This document shows positions 27,579-37,014 of a stretch of DNA of 64,000 nucleotides, piece after piece. The position numbers were made by a program, and so were the translations under genes. Every line of letters begins with the position of its first letter. Within the stretch, counting starts at the first letter, position 1. Below the pieces are notes generated by a model that made no database searches, was not told where the DNA came from, and was given only the letters and a program-made list of their open reading frames with translations. Source of the stretch: Bacillus taeanensis (GTDB taxonomy: Bacteria; Bacillota; Bacilli; Bacillales; UBA6769); assembly GCF_003318295.1 (NCBI RefSeq), contig NZ_QOCW01000013.1, positions 51,629 through 115,628 of the forward strand, read 5' to 3'.

Positions 27579-27709
27579 TTGGTGTCCAGCTTCAGCGCCT
27601 TGTTCACCCCCTCGAGTCAAATAACCTTACGTCTTAAAGGCAAAAAGCGCCTTTTCGTCGTAAGAACATTTGCTTGTCGGGGGTGAACAAGGCGCTTGCG
27701 CTTTTCTTA
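27579..27709. repeat. Dispersed structured repeat, intact copy (131 bp)
   Basis: The sequence on the opposite strand closely matches 51095-51220. In this copy an 18-base outer stem is perfect: AGCGCCTTGTTCACCCCC (27594-27611) with its inverse at 27679-27696. The element ends in GCGCTTTTCTTA, and the last three bases supply the complement of the dnaB stop codon. This kind of element (AAAAGCGCAAGCGCC...GCTGGACA) is, to my recollection, widespread in Bacillaceae intergenic regions. No protein is encoded. Confidence 0.85.
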
Positions 27710-29071
27710 TGCACCAGGCGGCATTCCGCTCTCCTCATGACGGCGCTCTAAGTTTACGAACTTATTATATTCCTTTACAAAAGCAAGCTCTACTGTTCCT
27801 ACTGGGCCATTACGCTGTTTTGCAATAATAATTTCAATAATATTTTTATTTTCACTTTCTTTATCATAGTAATCATCGCGATAAAGGAATGCAACAATAT
27901 CCGCATCCTGCTCAATACTCCCTGATTCACGAATATCAGACATCATTGGACGCTTATCTTGACGAGACTCAACACCACGAGAAAGCTGGGATAAAGCGAT
28001 CACCGGAACTTGGAGCTCCCGGGCGATTCCTTTTAAGGTCCTTGAAATCTCAGAAACCTCCTGCTGTCTGTTTTCCCCAGAGCGTCCGCTTCCTTGAATA
28101 AGCTGCAGGTAGTCAATCATAATCATACCTAGCCCATGTTCCTGCTTAAGACGCCTGCATTTTGCCCGAATTTCATTGACGCGTACACCCGGTGTATCAT
28201 CAATATAAATACCAGCATTTGAAAGACTTCCCATCGCCATCGTCAATTTCTCCCATTCTTCTGGAGATAAATCACCTGTACGAAGACTTTGGGCATTAAT
28301 ATTTCCTTCCGCACAAAGCATACGCATCACAAGCTGGTCAGCACCCATCTCTAAACTAAAAATCGCCACATTTTCATTCGTTTTCGTGGCGACATTTTGC
28401 GAAATATTTAAGGCAAATGCGGTTTTTCCAACAGAAGGACGCGCCGCTACAATAATTAAATCGTTGCGCTGAAATCCTGCAGTCATGCGGTCAAGCTCTA
28501 CAAACCCTGTTGGCACTCCTGTAATGTCGCCTTTTGTGTTTGTAAGCAATTCAATTTTGTCATATGTTTCAACAAGAACATCTTTGATGGCTTTAAATGA
28601 GCTTGAGCTTTTCCGCTGCGCGACTTCAAGAATGCTTTTTTCAGCTTCACTTAAGACAGTGTCCACTTGCGTTTCGCTTGCATAACCTTCTTGAGCAATG
28701 TCTGTTGCTGTTCGAATTAAACGACGCAAAATAGATTTCTCTTCAACAATTTTACTATAGTACCCTACATTTGCTGCAGTCGGTACGGCATTGGCAAGAT
28801 CGCTTAAATAAGAAACCCCGCCAATTTCCTCAAGAAGCTTCCGATCTTGAAGCTCTGCTGTTACAGAAACAAGATCAATTGGTTCTCCTCGATCGGAAAG
28901 ATCTAACATTACGTTAAAAATCTTTTGGTGTGCTGCCCGATAAAAATCTTCTGGTGTTAAACGTTCAGAAGCTCCTGTTAAGGCTTCCGGCTCAAGAAAA
29001 ATAGCACCGAGAACAGCTTGCTCAGCTTCAATATTTTGAGGCGGGGTACGATCTGCAAATAAATCACTCAT
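27707..29071 (-). CDS. dnaB: Replicative DNA helicase DnaB (DnaC in B. subtilis naming)
   Basis: Hexameric helicase of the replication fork, 454 residues. The N-terminal primase-interacting domain begins PPQNIEAEQAVLGAIFLEPEA. The RecA-like motor has Walker A ARPSVGKTAFALN (about 210-222), IFSLEMGADQL, Walker B MIMIDYLQLI, and SRGVESRQDKRPMMSDIRESG. It follows rplI after 71 bases, as in B. subtilis. The C-terminus ends at PPGA, right at the border of the dispersed repeat. Confidence 0.97.
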   Translation of the reverse strand: MSDLFADRTPPQNIEAEQAVLGAIFLEPEALTGASERLTPEDFYRAAHQKIFNVMLDLSDRGEPIDLVSVTAELQDRKLLEEIGGVSYLSDLANAVPTAANVGYYSKIVEEKSILRRLIRTATDIAQEGYASETQVDTVLSEAEKSILEVAQRKSSSSFKAIKDVLVETYDKIELLTNTKGDITGVPTGFVELDRMTAGFQRNDLIIVAARPSVGKTAFALNISQNVATKTNENVAIFSLEMGADQLVMRMLCAEGNINAQSLRTGDLSPEEWEKLTMAMGSLSNAGIYIDDTPGVRVNEIRAKCRRLKQEHGLGMIMIDYLQLIQGSGRSGENRQQEVSEISRTLKGIARELQVPVIALSQLSRGVESRQDKRPMMSDIRESGSIEQDADIVAFLYRDDYYDKESENKNIIEIIIAKQRNGPVGTVELAFVKEYNKFVNLERRHEESGMPPGA

Positions 29072-29142
29072 GATGACTCCTCCTGTCTCTATGTCCCGAA
29101 CTAAAACTTGTGCGCTTAAACGTTATTCACCTAGGAAAATAC

Positions 29143-29586
29143 TTATTTTTCTGTAACGTGGACTTTTATTGTTGCAGTTACTTCTGGGTGAACTTTCACA
29201 GGTACATTTGTGTAGCCAAGAGCACGAATTGGTTCATTTAATTCAATTTTTCGTTTATCTATTTTAAACTTTTTCTTTTTTAATTCTTCACCGATTTGTT
29301 TGCTTGTAATCGATCCAAAGAGGCGGCCGCCTTCTCCGGATTTTGCTTTTAGTTCAACCGTTAAACTTTCAAGCTTTTCTTTTAACTGCTTTGCTTCTTC
29401 AAGTTCTTGTTCCGCTTTCTTTTCTTCACTCTTTTGCTGCGCTTGTAATGTTTTTAAATTTCCTTGTGATGCTTCTACTGCTAAATTATTTGGGAAAAGG
29501 TGGTTTCTCGCATAACCATCTGCTACATTTTTTATTTCTCCTGCTTTCCCTTTTCCTTTTACATCTTTTAAGAAGATAACTTTCAT
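29143..29586 (-). CDS. rplI: 50S ribosomal protein L9
   Basis: Ribosomal protein L9 of 147 residues, with the start [20 protein letters not shown] and [14 protein letters not shown] central helix rich in Lys, Glu and Gln (about 40-78) joins it to the C-terminal domain ([14 protein letters not shown]). GGGGGAGAAGAG precedes the ATG at 29586. The stop of gdpP overlaps this start by one base (TGATG), so the two are coupled. Confidence 0.97.
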   Translation of the reverse strand: MKVIFLKDVKGKGKAGEIKNVADGYARNHLFPNNLAVEASQGNLKTLQAQQKSEEKKAEQELEEAKQLKEKLESLTVELKAKSGEGGRLFGSITSKQIGEELKKKKFKIDKRKIELNEPIRALGYTNVPVKVHPEVTATIKVHVTEK

Positions 29587-31565
29587 CACTCTTCTCCCCC
29601 TTCTAATTCTTCTAAATATTGATCAATGACAAATTTTAATTGTTCTTCAGCTTCTTCAATTGTACTATTGGCCAGCTGTGTGGCTGCATTTGTCAAATGA
29701 CCGCCACCATTTAAACCTTCCATAATTACCTGTACATTGATTTCTCCAAGCGAACGAGCACTAATACCTATTTTACCATCATTTCTAGAAGAGATCACGA
29801 ATGATGCAATCACACCACTCATCGACAATAATGTATCGGCGGCTTGGGCAATTAATACTTGATCATAAGGATGATTCGGATGTCCTTTTGCAATCGCAAT
29901 GCCTTCGCGATAAATAGATGAGTTTTCAATTAGTTTAGCACGAGTAATAAAATCATCCAATTCTTCACGCAATATTTTTTGAACAAGAATCGTATCTGCA
30001 CCATGCGCTCGTAAATAAGAGGCAGCATCAAATGTCCGCGAACCTGTCCTGAGCGTGAAGCTTTTCGTATCGACTGTAATTCCCGCAAGAAGAGCAGTTG
30101 CTTCAAGCATATTCATCTTTAATTTTTTTGGCTGATATTCTAAAAGCTCTGTTACAAGCTCTGCAGTGGAAGACGCATAAGGCTCCATATAAACAAGAAC
30201 TGGATCTTGAATAAACTCTTCGCCGCGGCGGTGGTGATCAATCACGACCACTCGATCAAGACGATGAACAAGCTTTTCTTCAATTACCATTGAAGGCTTA
30301 TGTGTATCAACAACAACAAGAAGTGTATTTGGTGTCGCCTGTTCTAAGGCCTCTTCAGGATCAATGAAAGACTGCCAAAGTTTTTCATCTCTTTCTACTT
30401 CTTCAATCAGCTTATGAACACTGCTTTCTTTTTCATTTTTATTAAATACAATAAATCCGTCACGTTCATTTGCCTGTGCTACTTTTAAAATGCCAATGGA
30501 TGCGCCAATTGCATCCATATCAGGTCGTTTATGCCCCATGATAATGACTTGATCGCTATCAAGAATGAGCTCACGTAAGGCATGAGAAATAACTCTTGCC
30601 CGAACCCTAGTCCTCTTTTCAATAGGATTTGTTTTCCCACCGTAAAATTTCACTTTTCCATCCAATTGCTTAATTGCCACTTGGTCGCCGCCGCGGCCAA
30701 GTGCTAAATCTAAGCTCGATTGGGCCAGCTGTCCAAGCTCCGGAAGCTCCATAGATCCTGAACCAACACCAATACTTAATGTAATTGGAATATTTTGCTT
30801 TGAGGTAAGCTCCCGCACTTCATCTAATAATGAAAATTTCGTTTTCTCAAGTTCCTTTAAAATTTGCTGATTGAAAACAGCAAAGAATTTTTCCGAGGAG
30901 CTCCGCTTAAGAAAAATACCATGCTCCACCGCCCATTGATTTAATACTTGCGTTACTTGGCTGTTAATATTTGTTCGAACTTGATCATCCATTCCCTGCG
31001 TCACTTCTTCATAGTTGTCCAAATAAATAATGCCAAGCACAACTTGTTCCTCATAATACTGCTGTTCAATCTCACTGGCTTCTGTTACATCAAAGAAATA
31101 CAGCAAACGTTCTTCACGCTTTAAATGGACTCTGTAATAACGTTTATTTAATTTAATATGTTCTTCTTTTTCTTCGCCCTTTATAAGAGGAATTAAATCA
31201 GAGGAAATATGATTTAATGTATTTCCGACAAAGGAATCCTCCCCAATGCATGCTGACATAAAAGGATTGGTCCACTCAATTCGATATTCTTCATCATATA
31301 GAATAATCCCAATCGGCATTTCCATGAGGGCTTCATCGCCAACTTTTTTTACACGATGAGAAAGTGTAGTCACATATTTTTTAAAGTCATCTCGAAATGC
31401 TACTTCAACTTTGATGACGAGAAACAGCACTAATATTAATGGAAGAAACGAGACTAAACCAATGACCCAATCAAAATAGCTAATCATTCCCACAAAGATT
31501 ACCGATAGTGCAAACAAGGCTACCAAATGATAACCATGCCACCGTTTTGTTAAAAACTTTGGCAT
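29586..31565 (-). CDS. gdpP: Cyclic-di-AMP phosphodiesterase GdpP (YybT)
   Basis: Degrades the second messenger c-di-AMP, which governs potassium and cell-wall homeostasis. The 659-residue protein has two membrane segments (about 10-55), a PAS-like region (about 80-160) and a degenerate GGDEF domain (about 170-300). The DHH/DHHA1 phosphodiesterase follows: [12 protein letters not shown] (about 344-355), [19 protein letters not shown] (about 440), and the C-terminal [11 protein letters not shown]. The order yybS-gdpP-rplI-dnaB is conserved in Bacillus. Confidence 0.96.
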   Translation of the reverse strand: MPKFLTKRWHGYHLVALFALSVIFVGMISYFDWVIGLVSFLPLILVLFLVIKVEVAFRDDFKKYVTTLSHRVKKVGDEALMEMPIGIILYDEEYRIEWTNPFMSACIGEDSFVGNTLNHISSDLIPLIKGEEKEEHIKLNKRYYRVHLKREERLLYFFDVTEASEIEQQYYEEQVVLGIIYLDNYEEVTQGMDDQVRTNINSQVTQVLNQWAVEHGIFLKRSSSEKFFAVFNQQILKELEKTKFSLLDEVRELTSKQNIPITLSIGVGSGSMELPELGQLAQSSLDLALGRGGDQVAIKQLDGKVKFYGGKTNPIEKRTRVRARVISHALRELILDSDQVIIMGHKRPDMDAIGASIGILKVAQANERDGFIVFNKNEKESSVHKLIEEVERDEKLWQSFIDPEEALEQATPNTLLVVVDTHKPSMVIEEKLVHRLDRVVVIDHHRRGEEFIQDPVLVYMEPYASSTAELVTELLEYQPKKLKMNMLEATALLAGITVDTKSFTLRTGSRTFDAASYLRAHGADTILVQKILREELDDFITRAKLIENSSIYREGIAIAKGHPNHPYDQVLIAQAADTLLSMSGVIASFVISSRNDGKIGISARSLGEINVQVIMEGLNGGGHLTNAATQLANSTIEEAEEQLKFVIDQYLEELEGGEE

Positions 31566-31580
31566 ATTTTCAGCTCCTAC

Positions 31581-32510
31581 CTAAGATTTCATTCTCTTTC
31601 GTAAGTTAAAACCTAAATCAATTATACCTAAGAACTTAATTAATTGAAGAGGCAAGGCTAATAAAAATGAAAAAATTACAGCCATAACCGGGACAGCTTT
31701 CGGCCATTTCTTTAAATAACTAAAATAAAAAATCACTGTAATCCCTTGAATAATCATAATATTTTCGAGAATTAAAATTAAATTTACAGCTGCGATATAA
31801 AGCGGTGAACCTACTTCACTGCTTACGAAAGAAAGAAGAATAATACCTAAATAATACCATAAAAAACTCTTCGGAAACGACCATTCTCGAAATGGAGGAA
31901 ATGGAGGTACTTCAATCCGAAACCGTTTTAAAACCATATTCGCAACAAGCTGTGTTAAAAGGGCAAACAATACTCCAACAATCAACAGGGCACTTGGAGC
32001 TAAATATTGAAGCACATCAAGACTATCATAAAGCGACTGTAATTGCGCTTCATTGCCTCCACCAATCATTTTAGAAAATTGATCAGCTCTTTCAAGTGAA
32101 TCTTTCATTAATGTAATCGAATCTTTCATAATATCAATTTTTAAAAACAAAATAGAGGCAATATATAATAAAACAAAACCTGCAATATATGTTAAACTAC
32201 CGCCAAGTAAGATTGCAAAGGCAGACTTTCGTTTTTTATATAAAGCCCCCATTACAATACCTCCGCTGCCAAATAATAAGGTTAACGGAAGAGCCATCAC
32301 ACTAAATAAAAGAGTTAATGCAAGCGTAACAGCCCATAAAATCATTCCCGCTTTTATCGTATGGCGTACGATAATAAAAATAAATGGAAGCGGAAGGACC
32401 CACATGACAATTGTATTAAGCAGAGGAACATAAAAACTTATCATAAAGAAAATGGTATAAATCGCTGCAAGTAAAGCTGCTTCTGTTATAAGATTCGTTT
32501 TTTTCATCAT
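31581..32510 (-). CDS. YybS-type membrane protein (DUF2232)
   Basis: Polytopic membrane protein of 309 residues with about eight hydrophobic segments and a cytoplasmic loop rich in Lys/Arg. The start MMKKTNLITEAALLAAIYTI resembles the first segment of ECF-type substrate-binding components, which DUF2232 proteins resemble. No substrate is known to me. The gap to gdpP is 15 bases, so the two are probably co-transcribed. Confidence 0.85.
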   Translation of the reverse strand: MMKKTNLITEAALLAAIYTIFFMISFYVPLLNTIVMWVLPLPFIFIIVRHTIKAGMILWAVTLALTLLFSVMALPLTLLFGSGGIVMGALYKKRKSAFAILLGGSLTYIAGFVLLYIASILFLKIDIMKDSITLMKDSLERADQFSKMIGGGNEAQLQSLYDSLDVLQYLAPSALLIVGVLFALLTQLVANMVLKRFRIEVPPFPPFREWSFPKSFLWYYLGIILLSFVSSEVGSPLYIAAVNLILILENIMIIQGITVIFYFSYLKKWPKAVPVMAVIFSFLLALPLQLIKFLGIIDLGFNLRKRMKS

Positions 32511-32669
32511 TTCAATTCACTCCTCATTGATCACACTCTTTCTTATTTTATGGGTTTCTTTGCTTTGCATCAAATATTTCCTTGAAATTTTTTCCCCACT
32601 TCCTCTATTTAAAGAAGTTTCATCTTATCATATAACGAAACGATTAGGAAATAGGGAGCTAAACATAAT

Positions 32670-32696
32670 AAAAAAGCTGCCGATTATCGACAGCTT
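32670..32696 (-). terminator. Terminator after the HPr-like gene
   Basis: AAGCTGCCGAT (32674-32684) pairs with ATCGACAGCTT (32686-32696), and six U follow on the minus strand. It separates the HPr-like gene from yybS. Confidence 0.8.
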
Positions 32697-32706
32697 CAGC
32701 CTATAT

Positions 32707-33003
32707 TTATGTAACGGCTGTTTCCTTTACTTTAAGAGGTGCTTGATTCATAAGGAAACTTCTTAAATGTTGAATCGTATCCTTTGCTTCCTTTCCTTCT
32801 GCAATAAGAAGCAGCTCATCATCTCTTTTCAACATCATCATAAGAGCAACTACAGCTGATAATGACTTACAGCTGATTGCTTGGGTTTTATGGTATAAAT
32901 AAATACGATCATTGTATTTTTTAGCATTTTGAACAAATTCAATTGCTTTCGAAGCCGGAATGCGCTGTGCTAGTTTAATACTTTCTGATGCGATTCTTTT
33001 CAT
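32707..33003 (-). CDS. HPr-like protein lacking the phosphorylatable histidine
   Basis: The 98-residue protein can be laid over HPr. Its segment RIPASKAIEFVQNAKKY (about 14-30) corresponds to the active-site loop GIHARPAT of HPr, but Pro stands where His15 should be. The second region, AISCKSLSAVVALMMM (about 42-57), keeps Ser at the place of the regulatory Ser46. A Crh-like, sugar-transport-independent regulatory role is conceivable. It could also be an unrelated protein with the HPr fold. It has its own terminator and ribosome binding site GGAGGCG. Confidence 0.7.
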   Translation of the reverse strand: MKRIASESIKLAQRIPASKAIEFVQNAKKYNDRIYLYHKTQAISCKSLSAVVALMMMLKRDDELLLIAEGKEAKDTIQHLRSFLMNQAPLKVKETAVT

Positions 33004-33212
33004 TTAAAACGCCTCCAAATAGTTTTTTGAATGTTGTTATAAGTATTGTTTCCAAAAAACTATTAAACGAAACATCATTTTAGCTTTTTAATAGAATTGT
33101 AATATTTAAAGTTTTATAATGAGTGGATATATTGTTTATAATAACAGCTAGGATAATTATTACAGCTATAAATTATCCCAAAATAACTTATAACATAAAA
33201 AAGGGGTATTTT

Positions 33213-33377
33213 ATGAATAATATTATTTCAAAGGGACCAAACGATTATTACTTTGAATACCTTCTCATTGCTGCCCTTTCGCTTATCACATTTCGTAAAA
33301 TTAAAAAATTAGAAGAAAAGCGCCGAGAAATAAAAAGAACGATGCGAGAACTGAAAAAGTATCAACATAAAATTTAA
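33213..33377 (+). CDS. Small predicted membrane protein, 54 aa
   Basis: An ATG at 33213 with AAGGGG upstream (33201-33206) gives a short protein with one membrane segment (YYFEYLLIAALSLITF, about 12-27) followed by a highly charged helix (RKIKKLEEKRREIKRTMREL). It resembles no family I can name. The reading frame extends upstream to 33123, but that region lacks a ribosome binding site. A hairpin follows at once at 33381. It runs toward oriC, opposite to its neighbours. Confidence 0.5.
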   Translation: MNNIISKGPNDYYFEYLLIAALSLITFRKIKKLEEKRREIKRTMRELKKYQHKI

Positions 33378-33380
33378 AAA

Positions 33381-33413
33381 GATTAAAAATGTTCCACATG
33401 AAACATTTTTAAT
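33381..33413. terminator. Hairpin with a parS-like core
   Basis: GATTAAAAATGTT (33381-33393) is complementary to AACATTTTTAATC (33402-33414 region). TGTTCCACATGAAACA at 33390-33405 differs from the parS consensus TGTTNCACGTGAAACA at one base. The hairpin probably ends the small plus-strand gene. Confidence 0.6.
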
Positions 33414-33441
33414 CCTTCTTTAAACGCTCTGAAAATAAATA

Positions 33442-34485
33442 CTAAGCATATGTGTCCTCTCTCTTACAAATATATGCTAAATCCTCAATAACATCATGAA
33501 GAGACAGCAGCTCATACGTTAGCACTGTTTTTCCTGAAAATTGATGATGATAACGGCTTTCGGTAGAAAGCGATGTTTCCTGTTTTGCTTTTCGAAACTC
33601 ATCATCTAATCTTTGAATTAATGTGAAATGCTTAACAGATACGCGATGATCAGGATCTCTTAAAATATCTGTAATAGACTGAGCGGTTTCAAGATAAAAA
33701 AGCTTTTCTTCCTCTGTTAACTGCTCCTCTTCAAGCTTTACAAATTGCAAATTACCAATATGATATAAAATTTTTTGTAAATAGGTTAGCTTTTTTTCTG
33801 AGAAACTAAAGGAACGAATATCGTGAATGTTATGGCGGCGATATTTCCACTCTTCTCGTTGATACTGTTTTAAAAGAAAGGTTCGTTCAAATTCCCGGCT
33901 TAGTTTTTGATATTTCCTGCTTCCCGTAAATAGCTTTTCCTCTGTAACAATTTGGTCACAGACAGCCTTTAACAGCTGACCTGCCTCTTCATATAAAACA
34001 TCCACTTTATTCGTTAACATACTGCTAAACTTTGGCGGCATAATAAAAAAATTTACAAGTGTGGATACGACAATTCCAATAGAAGTTGTTCCAAGCCTTA
34101 ATGCAAAAGCTTCAAAATAATGATCAGTTGTTCCGGGAATCATAGCAACTGCTGTCAGTGTGGCAACAAGAATCCCAGCATCTAAGTGAAGACGGTGACA
34201 AATTAAAATTGTAAACATTGCTGCTAGTCCATATGTAATGGGAGTATTATCGAATAAAAAACTAAACCCCATCGCAAGCGCTGCCCCGATGGCAGCTGCA
34301 GGGAAACGAATCAATCCTTTTCGAATGGAATCCGCTGCAGTTGGTTCAGTTGTTACAATAGCAGTAATAACGGCAAACATAACTGGTAAATCTAAAGAAA
34401 GACAAATCCATGCTGTTAGTGATGAAGCAATCCCGGTCTTCATCACTCTTCCACCAAAAAATTTAATTTCTTTTAACGATTTCAT
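33442..34485 (-). CDS. Aromatic acid exporter family protein (ArAE/DUF939)
   Basis: A 347-residue protein with six membrane segments in the first 175 residues (for example SSLTAWICLSLDLPVMFAVI and GTTSIGIVVSTLVNFFIM), then a long cytoplasmic helical domain. This is the layout of Bacillus ArAE_1 (DUF939) proteins such as YqjA. Members are thought to export aromatic or other organic acids. The substrate is not known here. It is not part of the classic B. subtilis oriC gene set, so this is a local insertion between gdpP-linked genes and rpsR. Confidence 0.82.
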   Translation of the reverse strand: MKSLKEIKFFGGRVMKTGIASSLTAWICLSLDLPVMFAVITAIVTTEPTAADSIRKGLIRFPAAAIGAALAMGFSFLFDNTPITYGLAAMFTILICHRLHLDAGILVATLTAVAMIPGTTDHYFEAFALRLGTTSIGIVVSTLVNFFIMPPKFSSMLTNKVDVLYEEAGQLLKAVCDQIVTEEKLFTGSRKYQKLSREFERTFLLKQYQREEWKYRRHNIHDIRSFSFSEKKLTYLQKILYHIGNLQFVKLEEEQLTEEEKLFYLETAQSITDILRDPDHRVSVKHFTLIQRLDDEFRKAKQETSLSTESRYHHQFSGKTVLTYELLSLHDVIEDLAYICKREDTYA

Positions 34486-34570
34486 TTCCTCTTCATCTCC
34501 ACAATTTTCATGCCTGTTATTTATTATTATAATATGAATGTTATTTTTTAAAAATTTTATTTATGTATAA

Positions 34571-34602
34571 ACAAAAGAGACAGCCCTTATGGACTGCCCC
34601 TT
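34571..34602 (-). terminator. Terminator after rpsR
   Basis: AAGAGACAGCCC (34575-34586) pairs with GGACTGCCCCTT (34591-34602), including several G-U pairs in the RNA, and U-rich sequence follows on the minus strand. It ends the rpsF-ssb-rpsR operon. Confidence 0.8.
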
Positions 34603-34610
34603 TGCTATTT

Positions 34611-34841
34611 TTACTCACCAGTTGAGAATGGTAGTAATGCCATTTGACGCGCGCGTTTGATCGCACGAGTTAATTGACGTTGGTATTTAGCGCATGTACC
34701 TGTTACACGGCGTGGAAGAATTTTACCACGCTCAGAAACGAAACGCTTTAAAAGTTCTACATCTTTGTAGTCGATGTAAGAAATGTTGTTTACTGTGAAA
34801 TAACAAACCTTACGACGACGACCTCTACGTTGACGTGCCAT
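34611..34841 (-). CDS. rpsR: 30S ribosomal protein S18
   Basis: Ribosomal protein of 76 residues with the basic start [16 protein letters not shown] and the typical [23 protein letters not shown] and [10 protein letters not shown]18 binds S6 in the 30S platform. It is the last gene of the rpsF-ssb-rpsR operon, 57 bases after ssb, with GGGAGG upstream. A short Cys pair (Cys13, Cys49) is visible but incomplete for zinc binding. Confidence 0.97.
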   Translation of the reverse strand: MARQRRGRRRKVCYFTVNNISYIDYKDVELLKRFVSERGKILPRRVTGTCAKYQRQLTRAIKRARQMALLPFSTGE

Positions 34842-34898
34842 GTGAATTTCCTCCCTTCTCTTATGTTTTGTATTTATATTTCGTCCAAATAACCGTTA

Positions 34899-35387
34899 TT
34901 AGAATGGTAAATCATCATCAGAAATGTCAATTGGCTTACCATCACTTGCAAACGGATCATCATCAAAACTCGTAAAGTCTTTGTTGTTCCGGTTTGGTTG
35001 GTTCTGACTTTGTCCAAAGTTATCGTTTGCTCTTGACGCACCGCTACCTTGGAACTGACCTTGTGAAGACTTTGGCTCTAAGAATTGAACACTCTCTGCT
35101 ACAACTTCAGTTACGTATACTCGCTGTCCTTGGTTGTTCTCGTATGAACGAGACTGCAGACGACCGTCCACTCCTGCTAAGCTCCCCTTTTTTAAAAAGT
35201 TTGCTGCATTTTCCGCTTGTCTGCGCCATACAACAATATTAAAAAAGTCAGCCTCGCGATCACCTTGCTGATTTGTAAAAGGACGATTAACAGCTAAAGA
35301 AAATGTTGCTACCGCTACACCGCTTGGAGTATAACGAAGCTCTGGATCTTTTGTTAACCGGCCTACTAAAATGACGCGATTGATCAT
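34899..35387 (-). CDS. ssb: Single-stranded DNA-binding protein SSB
   Basis: Protects and organises single-stranded DNA at forks. The protein is 162 residues from the ATG at 35387 ([20 protein letters not shown]). An in-frame ATG three codons upstream is inside the ribosome binding site region. The OB fold (1-105) includes [21 protein letters not shown]. The Gln/Asn-rich linker is followed by the acidic tip DISDDDLPF, which recruits partner proteins. Confidence 0.97.
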   Translation of the reverse strand: MINRVILVGRLTKDPELRYTPSGVAVATFSLAVNRPFTNQQGDREADFFNIVVWRRQAENAANFLKKGSLAGVDGRLQSRSYENNQGQRVYVTEVVAESVQFLEPKSSQGQFQGSGASRANDNFGQSQNQPNRNNKDFTSFDDDPFASDGKPIDISDDDLPF

Positions 35388-35408
35388 CAGAACCACTCCC
35401 TAATCAAT

Positions 35409-35696
35409 TTATACACCTGGGCGAATCGCCATGTGACGAATGATATCTTCGTTGATTTTTGCTAAACGATCGAATTCATTAATCGCTTCAGGGTTTGCAT
35501 TTACGTCTAAAACAACGTAGTAACCTTGGTTAAAGTCGTTGATTTCATAAGCTAGACGACGCATACCTACTTCATTAGTTTTCTCTACTTCCGCACCATT
35601 TTCAGTTAAAATGCCGCTGAAGCGCTCGATTACTGCTTTGCGTGCTTCTTCTTCTACGTTTGGACGTACAATGTACATGATTTCGTATTTACGCAT
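35409..35696 (-). CDS. rpsF: 30S ribosomal protein S6
   Basis: Ribosomal protein of 95 residues, the usual length, when started at 35696 ([20 protein letters not shown]). GGGAGGTG lies directly upstream, so the longer frame to 35768 is rejected. First gene of the operon with ssb and rpsR. Its leader can form the S6:S18 autoregulatory structure described separately. Confidence 0.97.
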   Translation of the reverse strand: MRKYEIMYIVRPNVEEEARKAVIERFSGILTENGAEVEKTNEVGMRRLAYEINDFNQGYYVVLDVNANPEAINEFDRLAKINEDIIRHMAIRPGV

Positions 35697-35703
35697 TATT
35701 TTC

Positions 35704-35749
35704 ACCTCCCTTTGGTCTAAACGGTTCCTTCTAAGAAGGAACAAGGAGT
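35704..35749 (-). promoter_or_regulatory. Predicted S6:S18 ribosomal leader upstream of rpsF
   Basis: On the RNA, TTCCTTC pairs with GAAGGAA to form an inner hairpin (35725-35741). It is followed by the loop CCGTTTAGACC, which contains the CCG (35722-35724) typical of S6:S18-binding leaders. The outer arm ACTCCTT (35743-35749) pairs with AAGGGAGGT (35704-35712), which contains the Shine-Dalgarno. Binding of the S6-S18 complex would therefore hide the ribosome binding site. Confidence 0.6.
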
Positions 35750-35811
35750 AAAGTTTCTCATTACTCACATCTAGATATTATAGCAAACACTTTTTCCTAA
35801 AACAAGTCTTT

Positions 35812-36909
35812 TTATACGTTAAAACGGAAGTGGATCACATCGCCATCTTTGACGATATATTCTTTTCCTTCTAAACGTACCTTTCCTTTTTCACGTGCTG
35901 TCCCCATATTCCCTGCTTCAACAAGATCATCATAAGACACAACTTCAGCACGAATAAAACCGCGTTCAAAGTCCGTATGAATAATTCCAGCAGCTTGCGG
36001 CGCTTTCATGCCTTGACGGAATGTCCATGCTCTTACTTCCTGTACCCCTGCAGTAAAGTATGTTGCAAGTCCTAACAAGTTATAAGCAGCACGAATCAGC
36101 TGATCAAGACCTGGTTCTTCAATTCCAAGCTCCTCAAGAAAGGATGCCTTTTCTTCGCCATCTAGTTCTGCAAGTTCTGATTCGATTTTTGCACATATAA
36201 CAATTACTTCTGCATTTTCTTCCGCCGCAAACGCACGTACTTTTTGCACATATTCATTATCGCCTTCAAGAATGTCTTCTTCACTTACATTTGCAACATA
36301 AAGAACAGGCTTCATTGTTAATAAGTGGAGCCCTTGAACGATTTTTAACTCTTCTTCTGTTAATTCAACGCTTCGAGCCGGTTTTTCATTTTCAAATGCT
36401 TCTTTTACTTTTTTTAATGCTTCATATTCAGAAAGAGCTTCTTTATCTTTTTGTTTTGCAAGCTTTTCTACACGTGAAATTCGTTTATCAACAGTTTCCA
36501 TATCAGCCAATACAAGCTCTAAATTAATTGTTTGAATATCATCAATTGGATCTACTTTACCAGCTACGTGCGTAATGTTCTCATCTTCAAAGCAGCGCAC
36601 AACGTGAGAAATCGCATCAACCTGACGAATATGTGATAAGAATTTATTGCCTAAGCCTTCTCCTTTACTTGCTCCTTTTACAATCCCGGCGATATCCGTA
36701 AATTCAAATGCTGTCGGCACTGTTTTTTTTGGCTGCACAAGCTCTGTTAAGCGCTGCAGACGATGGTCAGGCACTTCAACAATTCCAACGTTTGGATCAA
36801 TCGTACAGAACGGATAGTTTGCAGATTCCGCTCCTGCTTGTGTAATTGCATTAAATAATGTTGATTTTCCTACATTTGGAAGACCAACAATACCAGTAGT
36901 TAAAGCCAT
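35812..36909 (-). CDS. ychF: YchF-type translation-associated ATPase/GTPase
   Basis: Member of the Obg-like P-loop proteins, B. subtilis YyaF, 365 residues. The nucleotide-binding loop is GLPNVGKSTLFNAIT (about 8-22) and the DxxG-like motif is DIAGIVKGASKGEGLGN. A coiled coil (about 130-200) and a C-terminal TGS domain follow (WTFRQGMKAPQAAGIIHTDF). The family prefers ATP over GTP and interacts with ribosomes. The position next to rpsF is conserved. Confidence 0.96.
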   Translation of the reverse strand: MALTTGIVGLPNVGKSTLFNAITQAGAESANYPFCTIDPNVGIVEVPDHRLQRLTELVQPKKTVPTAFEFTDIAGIVKGASKGEGLGNKFLSHIRQVDAISHVVRCFEDENITHVAGKVDPIDDIQTINLELVLADMETVDKRISRVEKLAKQKDKEALSEYEALKKVKEAFENEKPARSVELTEEELKIVQGLHLLTMKPVLYVANVSEEDILEGDNEYVQKVRAFAAEENAEVIVICAKIESELAELDGEEKASFLEELGIEEPGLDQLIRAAYNLLGLATYFTAGVQEVRAWTFRQGMKAPQAAGIIHTDFERGFIRAEVVSYDDLVEAGNMGTAREKGKVRLEGKEYIVKDGDVIHFRFNV

Positions 36910-37014
36910 AGTTTACACGTCCTTTTATTTAAAGATAAAAATATCTCTTTTAATATGCATAACTGTCCATCATAATTATAGGGAGAACACTTCAAAAATA
37001 CAAGCGTAACTCTG

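Noticed and set aside
32527..32766. 79-codon plus-strand frame upstream of yybS
   Set aside because: Overlaps the HPr-like gene end and its terminator; no ribosome binding site.
36474..36490. CACGTGAAA inside ychF as a possible parS
   Set aside because: Four mismatches to the 16-base consensus.
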